64,000 nt of DNA. Source: Luteibacter sp. 9135 (GTDB lineage Bacteria; Pseudomonadota; Gammaproteobacteria; Xanthomonadales; Rhodanobacteraceae). The notes under the pieces were generated by a model, which was not told the DNA's origin, ran no database searches, and saw only the letters and a program-made list of their open reading frames with translations. A program made the position numbers and the translations under genes. Location of the stretch: contig NZ_JQNB01000001.1 in assembly GCF_000745005.1 (NCBI RefSeq), positions 2,969,501 to 3,033,500 on the forward strand, given 5' to 3'. Numbering within the stretch: position 1 is the stretch's first letter; each line of letters opens with the position of its first letter. Shown here one piece after another: positions 1 to 8,570 of the stretch.

Positions 1-755
1 AACAGCGCCGATGCATTGGCGGTTGTCGCCGCGGCAATGGTTTCGCGCGTTTCACCCCGAAGTCGGGCGACTGTATCCAGCACCTCGAGCATGAAAGCCG
101 GCTCGTTTCGCTCGCCGCGGTGCCCGGCGCAGGGCTGGTCCGGCGCATCGGTTTCCAGCAGCAGCCACGAAAGCGGCATCGTGGTGACGACGCGCCGGAT
201 GCGCGCGGCGCGCTCGTAGGTCACCGGACCACCGATACCGAGGTGAAAGCCCAGGTCGAACAGCTGCCGCGCCTGTTCCTCGCTGCCGGCAAAGCTGTGC
301 ACGACGCCACGAAGGCCACCAACGCGCCGCAATGTGTGGATCACCTCCTCGAAGGCCCGGCGCCCGTGCACGATCACCGGCAGGTCGTGTTCCCTGGCGA
401 TCGCCAGCTGACGCTGGAAGATCGTCCGCTGCCGGGCAAAATCCAGGCCCTCCACGTACGCGTCGAGGCCGATTTCGCCGACGGCGACGGCCCCGTGTCC
501 TTCCAGCCATGCCGGTAGCTCGGCAAGGTGGCGATCCTCGTGGCGGTCGACGAACAGGGGGTGCAGGCCGAAGGCGGCGGACACGCCCGGTCGCGTGCGG
601 GTGAGGGCGTGGACGGCCTCCCAGTTCGCCCGCGCGATGGCCGGGACCACCCAGCGCCGCACGCCGGCCTGCGCCGAGCGTGCATATATGTCATCGCCGT
701 CGGCGCCGAAAGAGGCATCGTCCAGGTGCGCGTGGGTATCCACCAGATCGAGCAT
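1..755 (-). CDS. TatD family metal-dependent hydrolase (3' part outside window)
   Basis: The reading frame is open from the ATG at 755 to the left window edge, giving 251 visible codons of an enzyme that is usually about 260 residues, so only the last few residues are missing. TatD-family proteins are divalent-metal DNases/hydrolases with a TIM-barrel fold, acting in the cytoplasm. The metal-site residues are visible: HAH at residues 8-10, Glu94 in GEIGLD, His130, His153 and Asp203. The start MLDLVDTHAHLDD is typical for the family, and in-frame upstream codons lack similarity. No partner gene is visible, so family membership is firm but the physiological substrate is not assigned. Confidence 0.88.
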   Translation of the reverse strand, partial: MLDLVDTHAHLDDASFGADGDDIYARSAQAGVRRWVVPAIARANWEAVHALTRTRPGVSAAFGLHPLFVDRHEDRHLAELPAWLEGHGAVAVGEIGLDAYVEGLDFARQRTIFQRQLAIAREHDLPVIVHGRRAFEEVIHTLRRVGGLRGVVHSFAGSEEQARQLFDLGFHLGIGGPVTYERAARIRRVVTTMPLSWLLLETDAPDQPCAGHRGERNEPAFMLEVLDTVARLRGETRETIAAATTANASAL

Positions 756-899
756 GCGGGTGTTATGCCTGAATGAAGCAAAGGACAGTCTAAGGCGTCG
801 TTCAGTTTAACGAATGTCAAATGTGATCCGAGGGCGACTTTCGGGTGATGGGGCTCGTGCGCCATCGAGGTCGTAGACCTTTTTCAGGAGAGTAAGGTA

Positions 900-1502
900 A
901 TGAACAGCTTGAAGATTTCCGTCCTGAATGTGGCACTGGGCGCGGTGCTGGTGTGTGGTCTGTCCGCCTGCAACCGCGATGCGAACGCCGACGTCTCTTA
1001 CCGTGGCGATGGCAGTGCAGCCCCGGGCGTGGCCGCGGCACCGGCTCCGGCCGGACCCAAGTACGGTCGCGTCGTCAGTGTCGACCCGGTGCGCGAGGCG
1101 GCTTCCTCGCCGCAGCGCGAGTGCCACGACGAAGTGGTGACCCGGCACGTGCCGGTGCGCGACGAACACCAGCTTGCCGGCACGGCCATCGGTGCGGTGG
1201 CGGGCGGCTTGCTGGGCAACCAGATCGGCGGCGGCAAGGGCCGTACGCTGGCCACGGTGGCCGGTGCGGTCGGTGGCGGTTACGCCGGCCACGAGATCCA
1301 GGAGCGTCGCCAGGAAACCAACACCACCACCAGCACGGTCAGGAAGTGCAACACGGTGGCGGGCTCGGCGGGCGACAAGATCGTGGCCTACGACGTGCGT
1401 TACGAATACAACGGCGTGACCCGCACGGTGCGCATGGACCATGACCCGGGCGACCGTGTCGAAGTGCAGGAAGGTGTGTCGGTCGTCTCCGACGCGCGTT
1501 GA
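900..1502 (+). CDS. glycine-zipper 2TM lipoprotein (first of tandem pair)
   Basis: A 200-residue predicted outer-membrane lipoprotein. The signal peptide ends in the lipobox LSAC with Cys24. A small-residue glycine zipper spans about residues 92-131 (GxxxG spacings, LLGNQIGGGKG core), as in the SlyB/17-kDa surface antigen superfamily (glycine-zipper 2TM domain). Such proteins stabilise or modulate the outer membrane; no enzymatic role is known. The start at 900 is preceded by AGGAGAGTAAGG. The next gene, 33 bases downstream, encodes a shorter paralogue with the same layout, so this is a local duplication within one transcription unit. The exact function is unknown. Confidence 0.85.
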   Translation: MNSLKISVLNVALGAVLVCGLSACNRDANADVSYRGDGSAAPGVAAAPAPAGPKYGRVVSVDPVREAASSPQRECHDEVVTRHVPVRDEHQLAGTAIGAVAGGLLGNQIGGGKGRTLATVAGAVGGGYAGHEIQERRQETNTTTSTVRKCNTVAGSAGDKIVAYDVRYEYNGVTRTVRMDHDPGDRVEVQEGVSVVSDAR

Positions 1503-1535
1503 TCCTTCATCCCTCGTCTATCCCAAGGCGCCAAC

Positions 1536-2003
1536 ATGCACAGCATCGTTCGTAAGTCCGGCCTCGTCGCCGTCGCTATCGCCACGCTTTCCCTGACCGC
1601 GTGCTACGACCAGCCGCGTCGCGTGTACCGGGAAGATCGCGTGGTTTATCAGGGTGCGCCCCGCGGGTGCGACCAGTGCGGCGTCGTCCAGGATGTCGAG
1701 CAGGTCTACACGCAGCGCGATTCATCGCCGCTGGGCGCGGTCATCGGCGCGGTTGCCGGCGGCCTGCTCGGCAATACCGTGGGCAAGGGTGACGGTCGTT
1801 CCGCGGCTACCGTGGGCGGTGCCGTCGTCGGTGGCCTGGTCGGCAACCAGGTGGGCAAGCGCAACGGTGGCGATGATGTCGCGTTCCGTGTCCGCATCCG
1901 CCTGGACGATGGCCGCTGGGCCACCGTTACGCAGGTGGACGACCCGCAGCTTCGTCGCGGCGATTACGTCGAGGTGCGAGGCGACCACGTCTACAGGCGT
2001 TGA
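1536..2003 (+). CDS. glycine-zipper 2TM lipoprotein (second of tandem pair)
   Basis: A 155-residue predicted lipoprotein with lipobox LTAC (Cys23) and a glycine zipper at about residues 66-107 (LLGNTVGKGDG and LVGNQVGKRNG). The zipper and the C-terminal beta-type segment resemble the gene immediately upstream, indicating tandem duplication followed by divergence. A CxxC (Cys45/Cys48) sits between the lipobox and the zipper and is absent from the upstream copy. The gene ends 21 bases before a strong intrinsic terminator, so the pair forms a two-gene unit. A role in outer-membrane maintenance is inferred from the family only. Confidence 0.83.
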   Translation: MHSIVRKSGLVAVAIATLSLTACYDQPRRVYREDRVVYQGAPRGCDQCGVVQDVEQVYTQRDSSPLGAVIGAVAGGLLGNTVGKGDGRSAATVGGAVVGGLVGNQVGKRNGGDDVAFRVRIRLDDGRWATVTQVDDPQLRRGDYVEVRGDHVYRR

Positions 2004-2024
2004 TCGTTCAGCCGTATGGACGTC

Positions 2025-2060
2025 CAAAGAAAAAGCCCGCGAAAGCGGGCTTTTTCTTTG
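2025..2060 (+). terminator. intrinsic terminator, perfect 16-bp stem
   Basis: Bases 2025-2040 and 2045-2060 are exact reverse complements around a GAAA tetraloop. The GC-rich core (AGCCCGC/GCGGGCT) is flanked by an A-run and a T-run, so it can terminate from either side. It closes the glycine-zipper lipoprotein unit. Confidence 0.93.
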
Positions 2061-2080
2061 GACTGGACAATTCTCTGGAC

Positions 2081-2105
2081 AAAAAAAGACCCTCATCCGA
2101 GGGCC
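2081..2105 (-). terminator. intrinsic terminator for the minus-strand hydrolase gene
   Basis: Read on the minus strand, a 7-bp stem (GGCCCTC / GAGGGTC, one G-T wobble) with loop GGAT is followed by seven T. It lies 66 bases beyond the stop codon of the gene at 2172-2606. Confidence 0.75.
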
Positions 2106-2171
2106 CCTTTTCCCGGGAATCCCAAGCTGCCCGCTCGGATTCCTTTTTTCCCCGCCGATTCACTCGCCGTG

Positions 2172-2606
2172 TCAGTTGACGGCGTAGAACGCGTGGTCGC
2201 CGATCTTGCGCACGATGCGGCTGGCGGACCAGCTCGGTATCACCGCGGCCGTGGCGAAATGATCGGCCTGTGGAACATAAACGAGTCGTTCACTCTTGGG
2301 CAGGCTCCAGTTGTTCAGGGAGTCGCCCGCCACCTTCCATGCCTTCGACCACGACACCAGGTCGGTGATCTCGAAATCCTTCGGCGTGGTGGTGATCGCA
2401 AACTGATGCGGTGCCGACACCACGTCGCACACTTTTTCGCCGCCCATGCCGCGATCGCGGCGTCGTAGGGCGACTTCCGCCACGGCGTACTGGCCGATGG
2501 TCGGTTCGCTACGTGCTTCCAGGTACACCGTCGTCGCCAGGCACGTCTGGTCGGCAAGATGGCTCGGGAGGACGGACGCCATCCAGAGCAAAGCGGAAAG
2601 TTTCAT
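2172..2606 (-). CDS. secreted SleB-like cell wall hydrolase
   Basis: A 144-residue protein with a short hydrophobic N-terminus (MKLSALLWMASVLPSHLA) that looks like a signal peptide. It then shows the Hydrolase_2/SleB pattern: Cys, then TTVYLEARSEPTIGQYAVAE, an RRRD segment and CDVVSAPHQFA. In this family the Glu of the YxEARxE segment is the presumed catalytic acid for peptidoglycan glycosidic cleavage. The ATG at 2606 is chosen because it starts the signal peptide and is preceded by GGAGG at suitable distance; an upstream in-frame ATG at 2666 lacks these. It is transcribed alone and ends before its own terminator. Confidence 0.82.
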   Translation of the reverse strand: MKLSALLWMASVLPSHLADQTCLATTVYLEARSEPTIGQYAVAEVALRRRDRGMGGEKVCDVVSAPHQFAITTTPKDFEITDLVSWSKAWKVAGDSLNNWSLPKSERLVYVPQADHFATAAVIPSWSASRIVRKIGDHAFYAVN

Positions 2607-3102
2607 GTGTATCTGCCTCCAACGAGCTTTTCCGTCACTTGCGGCGTTTTTCGTGAAAAAGGCCATGGGGGACGTATGAGCGGTAGACGGGCGGGCAGGC
2701 CGTTACTACCTGGACCAACCGACTTTCATCCGAGGGTGTAGCTTCAAAAGGCACGGATGAGGCGGGCGTCACACACTGTGACTTTACTGGGCGACTGTCC
2801 GGAGTCGCCTGGTATGGGGGTATACCGAAGGGGAGCGGCATCGCGATGCGGCGGCTCCGTCGGTCGACTACGCGCTACTCATGGGCTGCGCGTCGCTTTC
2901 ATCTCCGGCTTTCGCCGGGTCGCGCCAGAACCGTCATCGTCGACGGATCGTCGCGGGTGTCGCCGTGGAAACATCGCCACGACCACGTGAATGGATCGGC
3001 GGAGCCTAGTGGCGCTGCACGAATTCTGCAAGTGCGCGCGCCTTCCGATTCAGCTTCGACTCACGCATATCGTAGGACATCTTCTTGCGAAGGCGCAGAA
3101 GA
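2607..3102. other. intergenic stretch without a convincing gene
   Basis: About 500 bases between the start of the wall hydrolase and the end of ygfZ. No frame shows a credible protein. Visible structure is limited to a short palindrome at 2769-2783 (GTCACA-CAC-TGTGAC) and a 7-bp hairpin at 2790-2809 (GGCGACT / AGTCGCC, loop GTCCGG) without a T-tract. The promoter of the hydrolase gene probably lies at the left end. Confidence 0.6.
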
Positions 3103-3885
3103 TCATGCTTCGAATGTGGATACGATGTGTAGACGCGCGTTGTCGGTTTCAACCATCGTGCCATCGGCACAGCTGTCGTCCAGTACGACAAGCGACGTAT
3201 TGATTTCATGCGATGCATGACACATCAACACGTTCCCGACCTCCCGTCCGTTTATCCGCAACGATTCACCGTCTTGCAACGCAGCATCGCTGCGCACCAC
3301 ACGCAGGTGCTTCTTGTGACCACCCAGAAAATGCAGTCGCGCGGCAATTTCCTGTCCCGGAAAACAGCCTTTGTCGAACGCCACCGCGTGCAGGCGCTCC
3401 ATCGACAACGCCGGCGGCAACAGGCGATCGAGCAGATCGTCGGGCAACCATGCGTAGCCTCTTTCTATATGGCGCGGCAACCATGCATCGTCGCCACGCA
3501 AAACGCCGATGCGCAGCGACGCATCGCCTTCGCCGAACACGATGACATCACCGTTTTCTTCCGCGCTCATCGCGGCGCGCGCGTCACCATCGGCCACATC
3601 GAGTACATCGGACACCGAGATCTTCACCTTCGCGCGGAATACGAAGCGCTTCAGGTCGGCGGCCAGCGCGTCGCCGTCGCCACCGCGGGGGACGGCGACG
3701 AAGCGGTCGTCTTCCAAGCGGGCAAGCTGGAGCAGGGCACGAACCCGTCCTTTCGGGTCCATCCAGCCGCTCCATTGCCAGTGGCCGATGGCCAGGCCAG
3801 GTACGGCACTGCCGAACTGGGCGTTGGCGAACATGGCCGCGTCGGGTCCGGTGAGGGTGATGCTGCGAGTGGTACGGCTCGGCAT
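3103..3885 (-). CDS. ygfZ: YgfZ/GcvT-domain folate-binding protein
   Basis: A 260-residue protein of the YgfZ (IBA57) family, a folate-binding GcvT homologue that supports assembly or repair of certain Fe-S enzymes. The diagnostic motif KGCFPGQE lies at residues 172-179, with the conserved cysteine. The start MPSRTTRSITL at 3885 gives the normal family length; an in-frame start 18 codons upstream would add a non-conserved arginine-rich leader. It is divergent from the succinate dehydrogenase operon. The placement is suggestive, since SdhB needs three Fe-S clusters and IBA57-type proteins are known to support such enzymes. Confidence 0.9.
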   Translation of the reverse strand: MPSRTTRSITLTGPDAAMFANAQFGSAVPGLAIGHWQWSGWMDPKGRVRALLQLARLEDDRFVAVPRGGDGDALAADLKRFVFRAKVKISVSDVLDVADGDARAAMSAEENGDVIVFGEGDASLRIGVLRGDDAWLPRHIERGYAWLPDDLLDRLLPPALSMERLHAVAFDKGCFPGQEIAARLHFLGGHKKHLRVVRSDAALQDGESLRINGREVGNVLMCHASHEINTSLVVLDDSCADGTMVETDNARLHIVSTFEA

Positions 3886-4011
3886 GGGCGGGCGCCGGTG
3901 GTGACGGAGGCGTAGGATATACGGCCGGCCCAAGGCCAAACCAAGGCGCCGCCCGCCGGCCTAGGTTGTGCTGCGGTGGCACAGGTATTACCCTTTTAGG
4001 GCTTTATAACC

Positions 4012-4179
4012 ATGTCCGACAACTCCTCCAAACCCCAGGACGCGACCGATTCCGCTCCGGCGAAGCCGCTCGTTCCGCCGCTCGTCCCCACGAACGGCGA
4101 GACAGGAGTCGAAAAAGCGCCTTTGGATCCCACCCGCTATGGCGACTGGGAAAAGAACGGTCGCTGCATCGACTTCTGA
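4012..4179 (+). CDS. SDHAF4-type succinate dehydrogenase assembly factor (DUF1674)
   Basis: A 55-residue gene that is easily missed. The protein has a disordered Ser/Pro-rich N-terminus and ends in DPTRYGDWEKNGRCIDF, the hallmark C-terminus of SDHAF4/DUF1674. In mitochondria SDHAF4 binds the flavinated SdhA subunit and protects it before SdhB joins. It lies 59 bases upstream of sdhC and reads in the same direction as the operon, as expected for an SdhA chaperone. The start at 4012 is the only ATG giving this frame a full family-sized product; its ribosome site is weak. Family assignment rests on the C-terminal motif and context. Confidence 0.9.
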   Translation: MSDNSSKPQDATDSAPAKPLVPPLVPTNGETGVEKAPLDPTRYGDWEKNGRCIDF

Positions 4180-4238
4180 GCACCTTGAGGCGGGGAGGGG
4201 CCGTCGGGCACCAGCGATTCCAATCCAGGATAGCCGCC

Positions 4239-4631
4239 ATGGCACAAACGGGACGACCGCTCTCACCCCATCTCCAGGTCTACAAGTGGCAAGTGCAGAT
4301 GGCCACGTCCATCCTGCATCGCGCCACGGGGATCATTAACTCGATCGGCAGCCTGATCATCGTCTGGGGTCTTGCTTCCCTGGCCGGCGGTGAAGACAGC
4401 TTCAACCGCTTCAAGGTCGTGATGGGCAGCCCCTTTGGTCTGGTCGTCCTCATCGGCTGGTCGCTGAGCTTCTTCTACCACCTGTGCAATGGCATCCGTC
4501 ACCTCGTTCAGGATTCGGGCCGTTACTACGCCGTGCACAGTTTCATCCGCTCCAGCTGGCTGTCGATCATCGGCGGCATCGTGCTGACGGCGCTGGTATG
4601 GGGCTACGTGTTCCTGGGAGCCGCCGCATGA
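4239..4631 (+). CDS. sdhC: succinate dehydrogenase cytochrome b556 subunit
   Basis: A 130-residue inner-membrane subunit that anchors the SdhAB dimer and shares haem b and the ubiquinone site with SdhD. It begins RPLSPHLQVYK and carries the family signature SILHRATG (residues 24-31). Three hydrophobic helices are visible. His81 in YHLCNGIRHL matches the haem-ligand histidine of E. coli SdhC (His84). The start at 4239 is chosen because the conserved RPLSPH segment follows at once. Its stop overlaps the sdhD start (ATGA), so the two are translationally coupled. Confidence 0.96.
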   Translation: MAQTGRPLSPHLQVYKWQVQMATSILHRATGIINSIGSLIIVWGLASLAGGEDSFNRFKVVMGSPFGLVVLIGWSLSFFYHLCNGIRHLVQDSGRYYAVHSFIRSSWLSIIGGIVLTALVWGYVFLGAAA

Positions 4632-5020
4632 CCATCAAGAACGACCTGCGTAATCCGCTGGCCCGTGCGCGTGGCCTCGGCTCCGCGAAGGAAGGCGTCA
4701 GCCACTGGGTGCTCCAACGCGTTACCGCCGTGGCGATGATCTTCCTCGGCCTCTACTTCGTCGGGCTGGTCATCAGCCTGGTGCACGCCGATTTCGCGAC
4801 GGCGCGGGCGACCTTCGCCCGTCCGTGGAACGCCGTGCTGCTGATCGCCCTGGTACTGACGATGTTCCGTCACCTCACGATCGGTCTGCAGGTCATCATC
4901 GAAGACTACGTCCACACCCGCTGGCTCGAAGTAGCCTCGCTGGTCGTCATCAAGTTCATCGCCGTACTCGCCGCGCTCTCGGGCGTGTTGGCCGTGCTGC
5001 GCATCGCGCTCGGAAACTGA
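4628..5020 (+). CDS. sdhD: succinate dehydrogenase membrane anchor subunit
   Basis: A 130-residue, three-helix membrane protein. The N-terminus RNPLARARGLGSAKEG leading to HWVLQRVTA is typical of SdhD. His in TMFRHLTIGLQVIIEDYVH is a candidate haem or quinone-site residue. It pairs with SdhC to hold the catalytic dimer in the inner membrane and pass electrons to ubiquinone. It overlaps sdhC by four bases and is followed by sdhA after three bases. Confidence 0.95.
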   Translation: MTIKNDLRNPLARARGLGSAKEGVSHWVLQRVTAVAMIFLGLYFVGLVISLVHADFATARATFARPWNAVLLIALVLTMFRHLTIGLQVIIEDYVHTRWLEVASLVVIKFIAVLAALSGVLAVLRIALGN

Positions 5021-5023
5021 TCG

Positions 5024-6808
5024 ATGGAAGCCTATAAGGTTCAGCAACACAAATACGACGTGATCGTGGTGGGCGCCGGCGGCGCTGGCCTGCGCGCTAC
5101 GTTCGGCCTGGCGGAAAAGGGCCTGAAGGCGGCGTGCATCACCAAGGTCTTCCCGACCCGCTCGCACACCGTGGCTGCACAGGGCGGTATCTCCGCCGCG
5201 CTGGGCAACATGGGCGAGGACGATTGGCGTTTTCACTTCTACGACACGATCAAGGGCTCCGACTGGCTCGGTGACCAGGACGCCATCGAGTACATGTGCC
5301 GGGAAGCGATCCCCGCCATCATCGAGCTCGAGCACTACGGCGTGCCGTTCTCCCGTACCGAAGAAGGCAAGATCTACCAGCGCCCGTTCGGCGGCATGAC
5401 AACGCATTACGGCCAGGGCACGGCGCAGCGCACCTGCGCTGCAGCCGACCGCACCGGCCATGCCATCCTGCACACGCTCTACCAGCAGGCGCTGGCGCAC
5501 GACGCCACGTTCTTCGTCGAGTACTTCGCCATCGACCTCGTGTTCGAGGATGGCAAGTGCGTGGGCGTGCTCGCCCTCGACATGAACGAAGGCACCCTGC
5601 ACCTGTTCCGCGGTCACGCCGTGGTGATGGCCACCGGTGGCTACGGTCGTGCGTACTTCAGTGCCACGTCGGCGCACACGTGCACGGGCGACGGTGGCGG
5701 CATGGTGCTGCGCGCCGGCCTGCCGCTGCAGGACATGGAGTTCGTGCAGTTCCATCCGACCGGCATCTATGGCGCCGGCTGCCTGATCACCGAAGGTGTT
5801 CGCGGCGAAGGTGGCTACCTCACCAACTCCGAGGGCGAGCGCTTCATGGAGCGCTACGCGCCCAACGCGAAGGATCTCGCCTCGCGCGACGTGGTCAGCC
5901 GTGCCATGACGATCGAAATCCGGGAAGGCCGCGGTGTGGGCCCGAACAAGGATCACATCCACCTCAACCTGATGCACCTCGGTCCCGAGGTCATCAACGA
6001 GCGCCTGCCGGGCATCGCCGAGTCGGCACGCATCTTCGCCGGCGTGGACGTCACCAAGGAGCCGATCCCGGTGCTCCCGACCGTCCACTACAACATGGGC
6101 GGCATCCCGACCAACTACCACGGCGAAGTGGTGACCAAGCGCGACGACGATCCGGATTCCATCGTGCCGGGACTGTTCGCCATCGGCGAGGCGGCGTGCG
6201 TCTCGGTGCACGGGGCCAACCGCCTGGGCTCCAACTCGCTGCTGGACCTGGTCGTGTTCGGTCGTGCCGTGTCGCATCGCTGCGCCGAACTGATCAAGCC
6301 GGGCACGCCGCACAAGGATCTTCCGGCCAACGCGCTGGACAGCATCCTCGGGCGGTTCGATGCGCTGCGCAATGCGAACGGTGCCAAGCCGACCGCGCAG
6401 ATTCGCGCCGAGATGCAGAAGACCATGCAGTCCGACGCCGCCGTGTTCCGCACGGGCGAGACGCTGCGCGACGGCAAGGCGAAGATCTCCGAGGTCTACA
6501 CCTCGTTCCAGCAGGTCAAGGTCAGCGACCGCTCGCTGGTGTGGAACTCCGACCTGATCGAGACGCTGGAACTGGCCAACCTGCTTGCGCAGGCGGTGGC
6601 CACCATGCATTCGGCCGAGCAGCGTCCGGAAAGCCGTGGCGCCCACGCCCGTGAGGATTTCCCGGACCGTGACGACCACGACTGGCAGAAGCACACGCTG
6701 GTGTGGATCGACGAGGCCGGCCAGTCCCGCTTCGACTTCCGCCCGGTGCACATGTACACCCTGACGGACGATGTCGAAGTCGTGCCGCCGAAAAAGCGCG
6801 TTTACTGA
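5024..6808 (+). CDS. sdhA: succinate dehydrogenase flavoprotein subunit
   Basis: A 594-residue catalytic subunit that oxidises succinate to fumarate with covalently bound FAD. It shows the Rossmann motif VVGAGGAG (residues 15-22) and [10 protein letters not shown], whose histidine (His48) is the site of FAD attachment. Further hallmarks are QFHPTGI and the [15 protein letters not shown] substrate-site segment. Length matches E. coli SdhA (588). FAD attachment should depend on SdhE, encoded downstream at 7767. A long antisense open frame exists over this gene but is a GC-codon artefact. Confidence 0.98.
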   Translation: MEAYKVQQHKYDVIVVGAGGAGLRATFGLAEKGLKAACITKVFPTRSHTVAAQGGISAALGNMGEDDWRFHFYDTIKGSDWLGDQDAIEYMCREAIPAIIELEHYGVPFSRTEEGKIYQRPFGGMTTHYGQGTAQRTCAAADRTGHAILHTLYQQALAHDATFFVEYFAIDLVFEDGKCVGVLALDMNEGTLHLFRGHAVVMATGGYGRAYFSATSAHTCTGDGGGMVLRAGLPLQDMEFVQFHPTGIYGAGCLITEGVRGEGGYLTNSEGERFMERYAPNAKDLASRDVVSRAMTIEIREGRGVGPNKDHIHLNLMHLGPEVINERLPGIAESARIFAGVDVTKEPIPVLPTVHYNMGGIPTNYHGEVVTKRDDDPDSIVPGLFAIGEAACVSVHGANRLGSNSLLDLVVFGRAVSHRCAELIKPGTPHKDLPANALDSILGRFDALRNANGAKPTAQIRAEMQKTMQSDAAVFRTGETLRDGKAKISEVYTSFQQVKVSDRSLVWNSDLIETLELANLLAQAVATMHSAEQRPESRGAHAREDFPDRDDHDWQKHTLVWIDEAGQSRFDFRPVHMYTLTDDVEVVPPKKRVY

Positions 6809-6829
6809 TACCGGACCGGAGAGGCAATC

Positions 6830-7615
6830 GTGGCAGAGTTCACGCTACCCAAGAATTCCAAGATCCAGACCGGCAAGCATTTCCCGGCCAAGGACGCGAA
6901 GAAGACTCGCACCTTCAAGGTATATCGCTGGACGCCGGACGATGGCCAGAACCCGCGTACCGATACGTACGAGGTCGACCTCGACGCATGCGGTCCGATG
7001 GTCCTGGACGCCCTGCTCAAGATCAAGAACGAGATCGACTCGACGCTCGCGCTTCGTCGTTCCTGCCGCGAAGGCATCTGCGGCTCGTGCGCGATGAACA
7101 TCGACGGCACCAACACGCTGGCCTGCACCAAGGCCATCGACGATTGCGGCGGCGGCACGGTCAACATCTATCCGCTGCCGCACATGCCCGTGGTGAAAGA
7201 CCTGGTCCCTGACCTGACGCATTTCTACGCGCAGTTCGCGTCGATCAAGCCCTGGATGCGCACGCAGAGCCCGGCGCCGGCGGACAAGGAGCGCCTGCAG
7301 TCACCAGAGGACCGCAAGCGTCTGGATGGCCTCTACGAATGCATCCTGTGCGCCTGCTGTTCCACTTCCTGCCCGAGCTACTGGTGGAACGGCGATCGTT
7401 ACCTCGGCCCCGCCGTGCTGCTCCAGGCCTATCGCTGGATCGTCGACAGCCGTGACGAGGACACCGGCAACCGCCTGGACGACCTCGAAGACCCGTTCAA
7501 GCTTTACCGTTGCCACACGATCATGAACTGCGCGCGCACCTGCCCGAAGGGTCTCAACCCGGCCAAGGCGATCGCGGAGATCAAGAAGCTGATCGTGCAG
7601 CGGCGCTCTGCCTGA
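6830..7615 (+). CDS. sdhB: succinate dehydrogenase iron-sulfur subunit
   Basis: A 261-residue electron-transfer subunit linking SdhA to the membrane quinone site. The three cluster motifs are all intact: CREGICGSC plus a later Cys for [2Fe-2S], [12 protein letters not shown] for [4Fe-4S], and [14 protein letters not shown] for [3Fe-4S]. The start is GTG at 6830, preceded by GGAGAGG; no ATG fits the family's N-terminus. It is the last gene of the contiguous sdhCDAB block; a REP doublet follows before sdhE. Confidence 0.97.
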   Translation: MAEFTLPKNSKIQTGKHFPAKDAKKTRTFKVYRWTPDDGQNPRTDTYEVDLDACGPMVLDALLKIKNEIDSTLALRRSCREGICGSCAMNIDGTNTLACTKAIDDCGGGTVNIYPLPHMPVVKDLVPDLTHFYAQFASIKPWMRTQSPAPADKERLQSPEDRKRLDGLYECILCACCSTSCPSYWWNGDRYLGPAVLLQAYRWIVDSRDEDTGNRLDDLEDPFKLYRCHTIMNCARTCPKGLNPAKAIAEIKKLIVQRRSA

Positions 7616-7632
7616 CTCTGTACCGGTGTGTG

Positions 7633-7739
7633 TGTAGGAGCAAGCTGTGCGCGACATGTGTTGAGGCCGACCGTGCACGCCGGCGCGTGATCATGTCGAC
7701 CGACGCGAAGACATATCGCGCACAGCGTGCGCTCCTACA
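7633..7739. repeat. GTAG-headed REP doublet (inverted pair)
   Basis: Bases 7633-7659 and 7711-7739 are near-perfect reverse complements. Each arm starts TGTAGGAGC and continues into a palindromic GCTGTGCGC stem. The head GTAG is the mark of REP sequences mobilised by RAYT transposases and of the SMAG repeats described in Stenotrophomonas. The pair sits between sdhB and sdhE, where it may stabilise or attenuate the transcript. Confidence 0.85.
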
Positions 7740-7766
7740 TGGGCACGGGGCGGTGGGATTATCGAA

Positions 7767-8021
7767 ATGAATGTGGATGACGCACGGCTCAAGCGACTGC
7801 GGTGGCGCACCCGTCGCGGCACGCGCGAGCTGGATCGCCTGTTCGGCGGCTGGCTGGACGAGCGCTACGCCGACGTGGATGAGGCGTGCAGGACGGCATT
7901 CGATGCGCTGATGGACGTGCAGGATCCCGATCTCTGGGATTGGGTGATGGGCCATGCCCGTGCTCCCCGCGACGACTGGCAGGGCATCATCGATGACATC
8001 CGCACGAGGCATCGACTTTGA
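7767..8021 (+). CDS. sdhE: FAD assembly factor SdhE
   Basis: An 84-residue protein of the SdhE/SDHAF2/YgfY family, which promotes covalent flavinylation of SdhA. The hallmark RGxxE is present as RGTRE (residues 17-21), followed by the LDRLFGGW helix and the acidic LMDVQDPDLWDWVMG segment. It follows sdhB after 151 bases that contain a REP doublet, so it may be read from the sdh transcript or from its own promoter. Its 3' end overlaps ygfX by 29 bases, the same pairing as in E. coli (ygfX-sdhE) in reversed order. Confidence 0.95.
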   Translation: MNVDDARLKRLRWRTRRGTRELDRLFGGWLDERYADVDEACRTAFDALMDVQDPDLWDWVMGHARAPRDDWQGIIDDIRTRHRL

Positions 8022-8427
8022 CATCCGGCCGTCGCGGCAGCTGATCTGCTGGTTGATCTTGCTTGTGGCTCTCGCCACCGCGGCACCCCTGTTCACCTCC
8101 TTGCCCCTGCCGGTCCGCTGGCTGTTGTCGGCGGCCGTTGTCGTCGATGGTGTTCGCCGGATCCATCGCTACCGGCATCCTGCCTGCCGCCGCCTTTCCT
8201 GGGCCGCCGACGGGGTGTGGACGGTGGCCGGTCGCCGTGGCCCGGCCACGGAGGCAGAACTGCGGGCCGCGAGGCGGGTCGGGCAGGGCGTCTGCCTGTC
8301 GCTGCGCTGGCGTCGGCGGTGGCTGCACCTGCTGTTCCTCCCCGACAATACGCCCGCAGCGGACCTGCGCATGCTGCGAGCCCGCGTGAAGCGAGTGCGG
8401 TCCACGCCGGCGGATGGCCTGCCCTGA
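7993..8427 (+). CDS. YgfX/CptA-family inner-membrane protein
   Basis: A 144-residue protein with two close hydrophobic segments near the N-terminus (LICWLILLVALATAAPLF and a second ending in VVVDGVRRI), followed by a basic cytoplasmic domain. This matches the YgfX family, whose E. coli member is co-transcribed with sdhE. It has been described both as a partner of SdhE in prodigiosin and flavinylation studies and as the CptA toxin acting on cytoskeletal proteins. The start at 7993 lies inside sdhE and is the one nearest the first membrane helix. Similarity is by architecture and context rather than by a long motif. Confidence 0.75.
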   Translation: MTSARGIDFDIRPSRQLICWLILLVALATAAPLFTSLPLPVRWLLSAAVVVDGVRRIHRYRHPACRRLSWAADGVWTVAGRRGPATEAELRAARRVGQGVCLSLRWRRRWLHLLFLPDNTPAADLRMLRARVKRVRSTPADGLP

Positions 8428-8570
8428 CGGCGGACGCCACCGGCGAAAGCTGAGGCCCGGCCGGCCGGTCTCCTCCTTCGGCTTGCTCCGGCGCGCCGCA
8501 TCGTGCACTCTGCCGCGCGGTGCGTGCCTTTCGCGGCGGGCCCACTCCTTCAAGGCTGCGACCCACAGGT

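Noticed and set aside
2769..2783. Palindrome GTCACA-CAC-TGTGAC as a CRP/Clp site
   Set aside because: The half-sites are in the opposite order to TGTGA-N6-TCACA and the spacing is wrong.
3006..3105. Short minus-strand frame after ygfZ with a plausible basic sequence (KKMSYDMRESKLNRKARALA)
   Set aside because: Only 24 codons from its own ATG, no ribosome site, and the longer version lies inside ygfZ in another frame. It could be a relic, but support is too weak to list.
4604..6751. 715-codon antisense frame over sdhD and sdhA
   Set aside because: It is opposite a perfectly conserved gene and its His/Val/Arg-rich composition is what codon position bias produces on the reverse strand.
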